Positions 11,201 to 25,500 of a stretch of DNA of 64,000 nt are shown piece by piece. A program made the position numbers and the translations under genes. Where the stretch lies: the NCBI RefSeq assembly GCF_030269925.1, contig NC_085110.1, positions 5,766,001 through 5,830,000 on the forward strand. Reading direction: 5' to 3'. The stretch is from Bombyx mori (taxonomy: Eukaryota > Arthropoda > Insecta > Lepidoptera > Bombycidae). The notes beneath the pieces were generated by a model. It saw only the letters and a list, made by a program, of their open reading frames with translations, did no database searches and had not been told where the DNA came from. Position 1 is the first letter of the stretch; each line of letters begins with the position of its first letter.

Positions 11201-14200
11201 ATACATAATTTAAAATATACTTAATGTAATAAAAGTCGTCGAGATTTTTTATTGAAATGTATTTTAATTTCGCTTTATTCATTTCGATGATTCCGAATGG
11301 GGCCATATTTTCATTGTCATGAACGACTTAGTTAAAGAAACTTGCACTGGCTACTGGGTTTATTAATCACAATAAGACAGCAGCCGACCCTGGTGTCGTT
11401 GGAAATAGCCTACTGTTTAGCAATTGAAACCTACTATACATGTAGCAAAAGCAAACAGTTTAATGCTTCATCTGATTCTAGATAGTTTTCATCACTTGTA
11501 AGCATTGTATAGAAATAATCATGATCAATACTACAGTAGTGAAGGTAATTAATAGCCGCATGCTGAAGGTTTTAAGCATATCATCCACAAAATTAAGCAC
11601 ACAGTTTGACTAAATTTTTGTACTATAATACATATTAAAATATGGTTTAAAATTATATTAAGTAAATAATAAATTCTTTACTCAACACATGCAGCCTATA
11701 CGGCGGTATGGTGACCCATATTCGTGTCTTCACTCGAGTATTCGCTAGAGATTTATTGTTGTTTATTGTGAAGAACCTACAATGTGCAACAATACACAAC
11801 AATACTATTTCACATTATGAAGTAATCGTGTTCAGTTAATTAAACCAATAAATATACCTACACATTTTTTTAGCATCACATTATCATCAGTGTGCGAGTA
11901 AATTCAAGCACTCCTCTTTATTACGCGTTGTAGGTTTTTTCCACAATATTTCGGTCGTAAATTTAAAGCTTTAAAGAATATCAGTGTTTTTTTTTATTTG
12001 CCCTTGCAGAGGGGTTTACGGTCCATCTGATGGTAAGTGGTTACCGTCGTTCAAGGACGGCAGCGATGCTAGGGTCAGAGCCAAACCGCTAACTAAATAA
12101 GTGTTTGTGAAGTTCAATGCCAATAAATGACGATTGATTGAGAAAAATCGTTTAAAATGAAAAAGTCCACGCGAATTTATATTATAGTCATGACATATCA
12201 TTCAATGAGAATTCAGCTTACCAATGAGTAGGAAAGGAAAAAATTCGAGGCGTGCTCTATATTAAGTTTTAATCATTATTCTGCACAATATCGCTAAACA
12301 CTGAACTAAAAACGTACTAGACCTCATGTAGAAATAGGGTGCCATTTACCAATAAATAGCATAATAATATGTAAACGCCATAATTACAGTGTTAATAAAT
12401 TGTCAAACCTAGACAATAATATGTTCAGACTAATATTAAGCAAGTATAAATAAAACGCAAGTCATAAAAATTCGAATCTCACTCATTCAGAGCATTACGT
12501 TTAAAGATTAAATTGATTAGAACTTATAAAAGCCTAATTTGTATCTATGTACATACGTATAGGAACTTGTATTATCTCTTACGTTATGGCGTGACACTGA
12601 CTAATAATAATTCGATAAAATGCGAAAGATAATCCAGGAACTCCATCATCATGAAAGGCTCCATTATCACGTTAAACATCACTATGTACTTGTTGAGATA
12701 ATGTTTAGCCATTACGTGTTATCGCAGATGACGTCACTGTGGCTATCTGTCCCGGCATCGGCAACACTTCTGAGAGCGTGTACATACGCACTTATGTACA
12801 TTATTCGCAATGCCACGGATATCGTTGTGCCGTTCTAAACCACATCGGCGCCCTCCACAGCGTGCCGGTAACCGGCAACCGAATATTCTCATACGGTGAG
12901 TCATTGAATTGTACAGACGTAAAACTAATTAAATATCTTTTAGCGCAAACTTTACATGTTAACGAAAGGGGTACAATGTTATCTTTAATTGTTTTCGGTA
13001 ATAAAGATAAAGGTGTTCTGTTTTATAAGTAACATTAAAAAGTAAAAGTAACTTTAAGATCTCAAGATAATATTATTAGTATTGCCGTATAATTATACGA
13101 AACTAGCAATAGTGGTTTTACTCTGATTTCCTACTTAACTTCTTGTAAATCTTCAGTATGAATCGGTAGAGCGCGTTTTGTGCCTGCACGGGTCATACCA
13201 TCGTTCTGCGTTCGGCCTATTTTCGCCTGGAAGTAATAACGTGTACCAATCTCTATTGAATGTTGATAACCTCTTAATCTGATGCAGCAGATTTCAACCT
13301 TATTTTTCAGCGGGCGGGAGAACACCCGTATTTTCGTTATTATAAGCACCAATGACCTCATCTGCCCATCTACGCAAATTCTAAAACAGCAATATATACC
13401 AAATATATACATGGTACATTTTAAACCACTCTTAATGTCAGGTCATTTTAAATCCGCCTGTTTGGGAAACTGGGTAAATGAAAAGGCCATATATTAAATA
13501 AAAAAAAATCAGTATTGAACATACATGGTTATAGTTACGCGTTTGCACGCTCGAATAAGCATTTTGTTTGTTCTTGTCATAAGGTAATAAATAGAATTTA
13601 TCCCACCCTAATTACTCCCATCATATTTACCTACTTTTGAATATTCTAGAAATCAAAGAAGACGTAGTCTAGGAAGGAATCTTTTAAAAGGAAAAATTTC
13701 GAAGACGTCACACACTTGTAACTATGCACTTCGTAACTATGGAAATGAGTCATGCGAAAAGAACAAGCCGCGCGCCGCCCTCCTTATTGATCGATCTACT
13801 GCCATGAGTCAATAATGACTAGTTTTGGTACTTTTTTGTTGGCATAAACGAACACATCTCATGCCCAATAATAACGTGGATGTCATTTCCATTTTGAGAC
13901 ATTAGGTCGAACTCTGAAAAGTGCATTGACACGTTTATATCAACGACAACCCACTGAGTTTCTCACCGGATATTCTCAGAAGGTCGCATTTCAATCCGGT
14001 AGTAGATTCTTTTTTTTTTTCTACCTATGCTTGTGGTACCTAAAAGCACCGTTAATGGATCAGGAGGAACCGTAATGACGTGAAGATTCTTGAAGCATTA
14101 CTCTTGCATAGGCTAGTGTTAGCAAATTCATTCAGGTTGAGCCCGTGGTCTCACCTACCCGTCTGTGCGTAGCTGGAATAGCCCTGTAAGCTACCAGCGA

Positions 14201-17200
14201 ATAAGTAGAGAAAGAGGATCAACGATTGTGATGAAAAAAGAAATCAATATTATAATCACCGTTGGTTAAGCGTATTCTGAACTAGTGGGGGCAGAATCCT
14301 GCCTATTTCTGATCCGGATCAATCGTACAATCCGATTTAAAATGTGGGACAACCGTTAAACAATACTAGACCTTGCCCTAATGTGTTGGTGCCGATAATT
14401 ACTCAGCATCAGGTCGGTCATGAGCTCGTTCATCCAAATATAAAAAAATATTTAAAAAATCAAGGTGCAAAATATTTCGTACCGCTTAACCGTGACACGT
14501 AAAAATAATATTATTAATATATGTACATATTCAATATTAAATTCCATTCAACTTTATGTAATTTGGTTAATATAAAGAAATATATTAATATAAATGACCA
14601 GTAGAATATTGTGCCGAAGTATTTGTATACTTAAATAGTGAGAAGACTAGATTAAACACAAATTCTTATACTAAAACCATAGTTAGATTTTACGCACGAA
14701 ATCCGTCAAGTAATGCAGAACTTATATAATAAAATACACATACGCGAATTGCGATTTCTTTTGTTCCAGTTGGGATTATAAAAAAAGAAACAAATATTAC
14801 TCAATTACTATATAACTTTGTTGATAATAATTTATTGAAAAACACACCTGTGCGCCTTGCGTATAGATTATGATAATGAGTTGGAACGCATATGACGAGT
14901 TCGACTCTGTCGAGTTTATCTTTCTAACGAGAGCATGAGAAGGGAACGAACGATCCGTCAAGTTCGCCACGAAATATGTACGTAGTGTGTCAACCGGCCA
15001 GTATTTGAAGTTTGCCGGAACAGCAAAGGCGTATAATATAAAATAAAATAAAAAATTTAAATAAAAATCGAATGTAAAAATGTGTCGCTTGTTTAATATA
15101 AGAGGGGCAGATGTTTTATAACCAGACGAAACAGGTCTGATTTTAAAACTAAATTTGTTAACGTTTCTCATGATACGCCCAGGTCAGCAGATGCACGCGC
15201 TGGACGGAAATTAGAATAAATATTATTTTTGGCTCATGATAAATGGAATTTATAGATTTTATGCAGTTTTTCCTGCATTGGTACAAATCACAAACTTTGT
15301 TGATGTTCTCTCACATACACTTTAGTTTGTGTATAGTTTGTTTTTTTACTTACCACGTTCTGTGTTATGATTTAGCCCTGTGTAAATAAATAAATACGAA
15401 ATATCTTTAGGTTCTTACCAATAGACAAACGAGACGATAAGCACATTTATCTATGCATAATAATAATAATAATGGATGTAAGGCAGGGTCTCGAGGTACA
15501 AAAGATTTGCTACTCATTGACATGACCATTACTCAACAAGTTCGGCGGGGTAAGAGGAATGTTCATATGGCTTGGATTGATTATAAGAAAGCGTATGACT
15601 CTGTGCCTCATACATGGCTAATGAGAGTTTTAGAGCTATATAAAATAAATCCCATACTATGCTCCTTTCTTAGCTCATGCATGGGTCAATGGTCTACGTT
15701 TCTTAGTCAACCAGGTCAGATGACTTCTTCTGCTGCCCCGAATTTAATAAGGATTAAGCGGGGTATCTTTCAGGGTGACAGTCTGAGTCCTTTATGGTTT
15801 TGTTTGGCGCTTAATCCTTTAAGTACATTACTTAAAGATTCAACGCTAGGCTACCGACTTCGCAGAGGAGCTGAGGCTATATCACATCTCTTGTTCATGG
15901 ATGATCTCAAATTATTTGCTGCCAAAAAACCGGACTTAATGAGTTTACTTAAAATAACCGACAGTTTTAGTAAAGCCATTGGGATTGAATTTGGTGTTGA
16001 TAAATGTGCGTTCATAGATGTACAGAGAGGTAAAGTTGTAAGCTCAGATTGCTAACTACTTAACCATAGTGTGGTCCTCAAGTCTCTTTGTGAATCGGAA
16101 ACTTACAAGTACCTTGGTATGTTTGAAGTGCTGACTATTGTTAACGCAGATATGAAATAATCGTTTAGAGATCGGTTTTTTGGTCGTCTTATAAAGGTCT
16201 TAAAAAGCCATTTATCAGGCGAAAACAAAATCCGAGCGTTTAATGGTTGGGTCATGCCTATGTTAACATATTCCTTTGGCATACTAAGGTGGACGCAATC
16301 AGAGCTGGACGTACTGGACAGAAAAATCAGGCGATTGTTAACGGCATACAGAATGCATCATTCACGTTCATCTGTAATGAGGTTGTATATTCCTCGGAAA
16401 TGTGGGGGTCGTGGTATTTTGAATGCCAAGGATCTACATAACCGAGAGATATACAACCTTAGGGAATATTTCCTTAAGATGAACGTGAATATGTATCGGG
16501 ACGTCGTTGCAGTCGATAAGGGGCTAACTCCGCTATCCTTAGCTAACGGGAATTGGAAGAGGCTGAAGGTAGAGAGTATTTCAGATCGCATAACCGTATG
16601 GAGGAGCAAGGAGTTACACGGTAGGTTCTACCGGGCTCTCACAGGGCCTGATGTAGACCAATTATCTTCCGTGGCCTGGTTACGATTCAGTAACCTCTTT
16701 GGGGAAACTGAAGGTTTTATCTTTGCAATTATGGACGAAGTTATCATGACGAACAACTACCGGAAATATATACTAAAGGATGGGACGGTCAACATTTGTC
16801 GGGCATGCCACCGTCCGGGAAAGTCTATTAGACATATTGTTTCTGGCTGTTCTCGGTTTGCTAACGGCGAGTACTTGCATAGACATAACCAAGTGGCTAG
16901 GATTATCCATCAACAACTTGCTCTGAAATATGGTTTTCTTGATTCTGCTGTACCTTATTACCAATACCAACCTCAACCAGTTCTTGATAATGGTCATGTT
17001 ACGCTCTACTGGGACCGATTTATTATCACGGATAGGTATATTGTAGCCAACAAACCTGATATTGTGATAATAGATCGATCTGCGCGTCGAGCAGTGTTGG
17101 TTGATGTCACCATTCCTCATGACGAGAACCTCGTGAAGGCAGAAAAGGACAAATTAATAAAATATTTAGACCTGGCCCACGAGACTACCGCCATGTGGCA

Positions 17201-20200
17201 TGTTGATTCAACCATCATTGTTCCAATAGTTGTGTCGGTACACGGCTTGATGGCGAAAAGTTTCGATCAACATCTTAAGAAACTTTCGTTATCCAGCTGG
17301 GTTAAGGGCCTAATACAGAAAGCAGTTATCCTCGATACTGCACGCATTGTGAGGAGGTTTCTCACTCTGGAGTCCTAACCACTGGTGGCTTGTGTCGTAG
17401 ACACCGCCATCAGCGGCAATCTATTTTTATATAGTGTTTTTTAAAAATTGTATTTTTAATATCTTTTTTAAAAAATATTATGTAACTAATAAGATTTTAA
17501 ATAAATATAAATAAATAATAATAATAATAATTTATTTATTAACCTTGAAAACATTTACACATAACAATTTGCTGAAAACTCCACACTAGGCTATTATGTT
17601 ACTACTGTAACATGTAATATGTTAATAATTTACATTTATTCTGAGTCACAAATCCGAACCTACGATCGTTGCTATAAAAGGCTCGTTCGGGTCACAAGCT
17701 CAATAAAACTTAATTAATGAACGAATATTAAATAATACATAAATATTCATATTTTTGTCATTGTTGTCGTTGGATGAGATAAATTCAGTTAAAGTTAACC
17801 TTATTCGGAATTATTTTTAAATTTACAATGTCAACTTGTTAGTTTGCAAACATGATTTTAACCATAAATAAATTTCATAATATTGAATCATTGAAAAAGT
17901 GACCGCGAATACATTTTAATTGTCTCATTAAACCATTTGGTGGCCATAAAGTCATGGCTTTTATCAATGAGTAGAAAACTCTGAAAAAAAAAAACAACAC
18001 CAATCTTACATTATTGGGATCGGTGTACTGTTTGCATTAGAGGAACAACAAAAACCAACACATGTCTAGAATAATTTATTCTACTAGCCGTGAACTCAGT
18101 TTCATAATTTATGAAGTGCAATCAATATATATCAAATTGACGTGAAGCGTTAATATTGATTGCCATAGCCATATGTTAGTTACTCGGTTTAATCGATTTA
18201 TGAGGTGTTAAAATAAATTTTATTGTTCTATTCTATTGACTGAAATATGATTTAAGATAAATATTAATTAGAATTGAGGTGACTTTTTCTAACGCTAATA
18301 AAACAGTTTTAAGATAAACGTTCTAGTTGCTGTAAAGATATTTGAAAGGAATTAATTAAATTGATTTTTGAAAATTTACAATTGTGATATTTCTGGATTA
18401 TAGTTTTTTTTTTATTCACAGGTCACACAGACGATTTCAACTACATGATTGAAAATCTGATGGAACGCTACCCCAATACAAAGTTGATTCTAGTCGGTTT
18501 CAGCCTTGGAGGCAATTTAATCACAAAATACCTGGGCGAGGAGAGGAAACGGCCCGCCAATATAATAGGAGGTATCTCAATATGTCAGGGATACAATGCT
18601 ATTGAGTAAGTACTACATAGCTTTTTTTTTACTACGCTTGGCTGTTTGTACCAACAGGTCAGGGTCATCGTTGATCGGGACTCAATTGATGATCAAGTAA
18701 AACAACTCTGTTTACGAATTACATTAACTATTTCGTTACATATACTTTTCTGATGGGATGTCTTGTGATTCGAAGAATAAAAGAAAAGAAAACTTAGCAT
18801 AGGTAATTCCGAAATAACTTTTGTTAAAATTACGTAGGTACATTTGTACACAAGATTAATTTATGCTTTAAATTGTACCTATGTATTGTATTCAATATGT
18901 GTACAGGTGTAAAAAAACGCAGACCGAACTGCTGGAATTGTAGATTTATTAGCCAATAAATAAAAATGGAATATTTACATATGTACTTAAAATATGTGGT
19001 TAAATTTCACATGTACCTACTGTATTTCATTGAACGTGAAATGTGTTTGTAAATACATAGTTGGTTAAATCGAGCTACGATTCATAGAATCAATAACAGT
19101 TTTACTATAGATATATTGATAATAAATATTGATCTTGTTGAATTTTTACTGGTGGTGGGACTTCTTGTGAGTCCGCGCGGGTAGGTACCACCACCCTGCC
19201 TATTTCTACCGTGAAGCAGTAATGCGTTTCGGTCTGAAGGGTGGGGCAGCCGTTGTAACTATACTTGAGACCTTAAAACTTATATCTCAAGGTGGGTGGC
19301 GCATTTCCGTTGGGGATGTCTATGGGCTCCAGTAACCACTTAACACCAGGTGGGCTGCGAGCTCGTCCACCCATAAAAGCAATTAAAAAAAAAACTGTCC
19401 ATATGTCGCACATTATCCATTGATTTCATATTAAAATCTTCGATTTTTCATCTACGGACTCTCGCACATTAGGGCGGGCCGCTTCGAACCGCATCGCATG
19501 ACAAAATTCTCTTTTTTTTAAATTAAGGATTACTGGGTGGCCTGGAGACCTTTCCAGTTTTACCAGGTCAGGTGGGCGAGCAAAGGCTCAGCTAGGAGGG
19601 GAAAAATCCACCTATATATATCACTTTCCTATTATATATTTTATATGAACTTTCGCACTGTACAGGCGATGTAATACGTTGCACTGCGGCCTGTAGTGTG
19701 CGCGAACCTAGGACTCTGAGTATCGGTAGTCTTTGTAATTGAGTATGACGTCTTGTGTCCAGACGAAAGGCGGAATTCACCTAGTTGAGTCGCTGTGATT
19801 GCCACTGTACTTAAAAAGAGATTAAGTACTAATTTTAAATTATAATCATAACAAAATTAGCTGTCGTTACTGTAATTTAAGATGCTACTCTACTACTACG
19901 CTCGGTTTTGCATAACTTGAGATTCGAGAATGGCTTTTATCTTGTCTCAAGGTGAAACGATAAATTTTTTTATGAGTGATCGCCAATATTATCGTGTAAG
20001 ATAAATATAGTATTTAATAGTCTATATTATTAGTTAACATGGCAGCTAAACATGAAGTTTTTCTTTTGAATTCTCATGATACATCTGTTTTTCGGATTCA
20101 GTATTGGTTGGTGTTAATCTATGTGAGATTGATGTAATAACAATATGGTGTTAGTTGGACCGGATTAAAATACCATCTTTATTATCTTAGCGTTCCATTT

Positions 20201-22485
20201 TACCGCACGAGCAGTATGTTTTGGTCAACGGACGGACCTCTATACAAACTTAAATCGATACAATGCCAAAATCTAAGAAAATGATTTTTTTTTGTTTAAG
20301 ATTAAATACTATATTTCGCACTGTACGATTTAAGTGATATTTGTTTACTGTGGGTATGTTATTTGTTTAGTATGGTAGTGTAATGTAATTTTAGAGCCAT
20401 ATGATCATTTTGAACAAACATTGTATTTAAGTTACATTATATAATGACAAATCTAAAATTTAATGTCGCTTTAAAAAGTTCAATGACCAATTTGAGAGTT
20501 ATATCTCTCAATGACTATGATTATAGTGCACGTAATGAAGTTGTGAATTATTTTTACGATTGTCTGGTGTAGATAAAATAATAAATAGCAAATAAATTAG
20601 CTTAAGTGTAGGCTGTTCGGCATTTTTGTTTTTTTTTTCTGGTGGTAGACCATCTTGTGAGTCCGCATGGGTAGGTACCACCATCCTGCCTATTTCTGCC
20701 GTAAAGCAGTAGTGTTTTCGGTTTTAAGAGCGGGGTAGCCGTTGTACTCTAAAAACTGCGACCTTAGAACTCATGTCTCGCGGTGGGAGGCGTGGTCGTC
20801 CACTCATCACTACATAGTATAAAACAAAGTCGCTTTCTCTATCCCTATATCCCTATGTATGCTTAAATCTTTAAAACTACGCAACGGGTTTTGATGCGGT
20901 TTTTTTTAATAGATAGAGTGATTGAAGAGGAAGGTTTATATGTATAATAACATCCATTAAATAGTGGAGAAATCAATAATAAATTACAGTTTTCGAAGCG
21001 CAGCGAGGGCGGGTCGTTAGCAGTCTAAGTAATAAATGAATAAAAATATATTATTTATGTCAAATAAACATTCTGACATCCAAGAACAATAACAAACGTT
21101 GAACACGATAATGTAAGAAAAAAACCCGGTTCGCATTCGTATTGTTTGTGTAAGTAAAAATTACGAAATCACACATGTTCGTCGAATTTCCGATAAGCAG
21201 CACATTGCATTTTATAGTTGTTCAAGCGAAAAATAATTAACGAAATACCAAATATCCATTTACTTGCTAATATAATAATTGCCTGGTCGCGTAGCTTTAA
21301 ATAAAAATAAAAATTGGTGCTTTACTAATGAAGCTGAATGTTTTACTAGCAGAGTCTTAGTAATGAAACTGAGAAATACAGTGGCGACGCTTATTCAGCT
21401 CGGGACAGATAGTAAGACGAAATTTTATTCTACACAAACTTAAATAATTTTCGACTATCAATTTTACGGGTTTCTTATTCAAATCCGTACTTATACATGC
21501 AGGCTATTTCCGAAGTCTAATATATTCGTAAACTATTAATCTTAAAAACAAGACCTAAATACATATTATCGTTCTAATAAGCTCATAGTAAGTACTGTAA
21601 ACATTGAGACGTAGAATTGACGTGTCAAGTTGGGTGGCGGCATTTACTTTGTTGATGTCTATGGGCTCCGGTAACCACTTGACACCAGGTGGGGCGTGAG
21701 CTTGTCCATCCATCAAAGCAAATAATAATAATACCTAATAATAATAAATGTATTAGCAGTAGAACACGCCCCGCGTTATTCCGAGTATACAGACACTGTG
21801 TGTTTTTATTACATTGCGTGCGATACAATGAATAAAATTATTTTATAATCAACGTACTTATTGAAATAGAATTATCGGAGTTTTTTTAAATCCATTTCTT
21901 AAGCCACGGATAAGAACCGCGGAACCGCAGCATATCTCATCCCCTCTTGCTCTATTTTTGTTTTAACTGAATTAAAGGGGTCTTTTAATTTAGATCGACC
22001 AGTACTGCCATAGACACTTCAACTGTACAGAATAACGGTCGTCCCCGCCCCTCGAACCGGAACGCATTAGCTGCTGAATTAATAAGGATAGCGGTACCCA
22101 CTCGTGTGGGCTTGTACGCCCTACCATACACGTCCTTACGGATCCATCAGATCCAATAACTCTTGCATTAGATACCTTCAGCTCTAACACTAGGAGCAGG
22201 CTGAGGAACCCCGGTAACCGTACGCGTCGAACTCGACAAAGAGGTCGACGTGCAGCCTAACCCATGCATCAGCCCGCTGAGTTTCTCGCCGGATCTTCTC
22301 AGTGGGTCGCGATTCCGATCCGGTAGTAGATTCATTCGCGAAGCAACTGCTCTTGAGTTGTTAGGTCTCCTTCGGAGGCGCTCGGGCAGTTGTTAGCAAA
22401 TCCCACCCCTCCTGGCTGAGCATTTGCTCGCCCACCTGTCCTGGTGAAGCTGGAAAGGCCTCCGGGCCACCAGTAATCCTTCAAT

Positions 22486-22517
<32 letters not shown>

Positions 22518-25500
22518 CGCCCTACCAGCAGTAAAGTATTCTTAAACGTATAGACGAGCGAACGAGCTCACGGCTGGCGTAGTGCTATCGGAGCTCATAT
22601 ACATCACAACGCCGTTATTCATCTTGGAGCACAAGGTCGAGGTCTCAATTGTATCATATACTGGCCGCTCCCACTCTTCCCGCTAGAGCGCAAGACTCCT
22701 TCGCATCAGAAATAATTTTTTTAAGGGATTTTATGACCTGGTAACTAAGGCCTTTAAGTCACTATGGAGATAAATGAAATGAAATGAAATGAATAATGAT
22801 TAATTTGAGACATTAATCAACTGGGATGAAATTAAATGAAATGAGATGATATTATGGGATGAAATATAATCTCAGTAAAATGGTGGTCATTTACGGAGAT
22901 TTTTTCAGTGGACTTTTTGGACGATCCCAAGAAGCTACGTCCAGCGGCTTGTTTAATTTTCCCACATTTGTATACTTTCACAGATATTAAACAGTTAATA
23001 AACCACCATTATTAAACATTTCAACCTGAAGAAACACTGAATAGACAAAATAAAACAAATCATATAATGTCACTCCTCGCATTCGCACCAAAAAGTCCGC
23101 ATCAGAAATAAGAAGAACGGTCTGACCTAAGCCCCCGCTGAATTACAATACGTCTTACTACCGATAAAGAATCCATATATGTATATATTTTTGTTTCAGC
23201 ACCATGGTATACTTACTACAATGGCAGAATTTCCGTCGTTTCTACTTGTACATCATGACAGATAACTACCGCAACATTATCACGCGTCACAAACGAATGC
23301 TACTTAGTCCTGAGATGAAGAGTAGATACTGCCTCGATGAAAATATGATTGTGTCCGCCGGCACACTGCCCGATCTAGACGAGGCGTATTCCAGGTGAAC
23401 GTTTTATCAATATGATTGGAATTACATTATCTATACTAATCTATACTAATATTATAAAGAGGAAAGATTTGTTTGTTTGTTTGTTTGTTTGTTTGTTTGT
23501 ATTGAATAGACTCCGAAACTACTAAACCGATTTGAAAAATTCTTTCACTGTTTAGAAGCTACACTATTCCCGAGTGACATAGGCTATAATCTTTTTTGAA
23601 AAAGCTGAGTGCATATATCATTTAGATTGCAATCCAAATCAGTTTTAGGTACTATTTGTATGGTTTAGTTAATACTAGTGGTCCCCCGGTAGTCGAAATT
23701 CGACTTTAATTAATTGAAATTATTAACTTGTACACTATTATTATTCTATTGTCAAAGACTATTATACTTGTATAATCACAGATTTCGTAAAGATTATGTA
23801 CACTTTAGACAAATATTATTAAAGACAAACAATATTTAATCTATTCTCAATTTGACCGCAGACTATAAGCAATAAGAAAAATTTGAAAATAAAAAAATAG
23901 TAAGCATGCGTAAGTGTGTAACATACACGATAGTGTCTGTAATGTTTTTTTTGTTATTGATTTCATGATTTTTTTGTGCATAATTTAAAAAAAAATTTAA
24001 CATTCTGCACTTTTTTCTATAAGTGTGGGAAATTCCATACTCCTCCGTCCGCACAATTTTCGTAAAAAGGGATACAAAGTTTTTAGTTCGCGTATTAATA
24101 TATAGATGTAATGTGCTGTAATGATTGTGATTTGTTTTGTTCATCAATAAATAAATAAATAAACGATCAGAACGTTTTGAAATATTTTTTCGTTTTGTTT
24201 CCAGGAGGGTGTACGGGTTCGAGTCCGTGGCGGACCTATACAAGTGGAGTTCGTCAGCCTTCTATCTGCACAACATAAAGACCCCGATGGTGTTCGTGAA
24301 TGCGCGCGACGACCCGATCGTGCCGGAGCCCCTGCTGCCCATCGTCCGCGAGTTTGTTAGTGAGTATCACGTAAATACTAGGTACTTGAATGCTTATTTC
24401 AGGTATAATAAAGCGGTGTTCTGTAGCAGCGGGTAGTTATCATGGAGCAGTTTCAAAATAAGTTTGCATATTTACTTTATTATACTTTTTACTGGTGGTA
24501 GGACCTCTTGTGAGTCCGCGCGGGTAGGTACCACCGCCGTTGTAACTATACTGAGACTTTAGAACTTATATCTCAAGGTGGGTGGCGCATTTACGTTGTA
24601 GATGTTTATGGGCTCCAGTAACCACTTAACACCAGGTGGGCTGTGAGCTCGTCCAACCATCTAAGCAATAAATAAAAAAAAGATGCGCCACCCACCTTGA
24701 GATTTCCAAAATCTCAGTATAGTTACAACGGCTGCCCCACCCTTCTAACCGAAATGCACTGCTTCACGGCAGAAATAGGCATGAAACTATATCATAATAT
24801 AGAACAGTTTCAAAATAAGCTTGCATATATACAAGTTCCGAACAATAATTACGTAGCAATTTCACCCGCGCGGTGGATGATCTTCCTTTTGACGTTTATA
24901 TCCCGATCAGCCACGATTATTGAATGAAAAATGAAGTTACATTGCTGTTGATGGTCCAACGAGCTCACGGCTAACCGGATCAGTGTGCTTAGTGCGAGTT
25001 TTTTAACGTTCTCGATAGCGTAAAAGTTAGCTCATATTCGTATGGAATGGGACCGTTTGCGTACGTTTGCCGCTAGGGGCGCTGTTCCAACTGCATACAA
25101 AAATGGCTTAACTTTTACGCTATCGAGACCGTTAAGAAACTCGCACCAAGCACACTGAAGTACCAATCTTAGAGGTTAAAGTATCGTAATGAAATCGCGG
25201 CAGTCCTACATCCGCTCCCCACAAATTTATGTGTATTATCTATGCGCTCCCCACAAGATTACTTAAGGCAATTAACGATGGTATTTAGCCGGGCAGAATT
25301 GCAATCTGCTTTGCCAATAGTTTGATGTTATCGTTCGAGATTGTTATGAATAAAGTCGGGTCTCATCTGAGCTCATTACTGTAGTATATTATACATACAT
25401 AGTTGATGATAATGAAGCACTAAAACTTATCTAATTTATTGGTCATAATATTATATTTACTAACGACACTAGAATGCTACTAATTAGTGGAAACTATTTA

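Noticed and set aside
13131..13412. 93-codon - strand open frame in ABHD2 intron 3
   Set aside because: Some protein-like words at its C-terminus, but no family, no splice sites, and it lies in repeat-rich intron DNA.
15474..17378. R2 element (28S rDNA-specific) identity for the LINE
   Set aside because: R2 inserts in 28S rDNA; here both junctions are TAA arrays, as expected for the Dong/R4 type.
21625..21828. 67-codon - strand open frame
   Set aside because: It is a translation of a retroposon 3' fragment read backwards.
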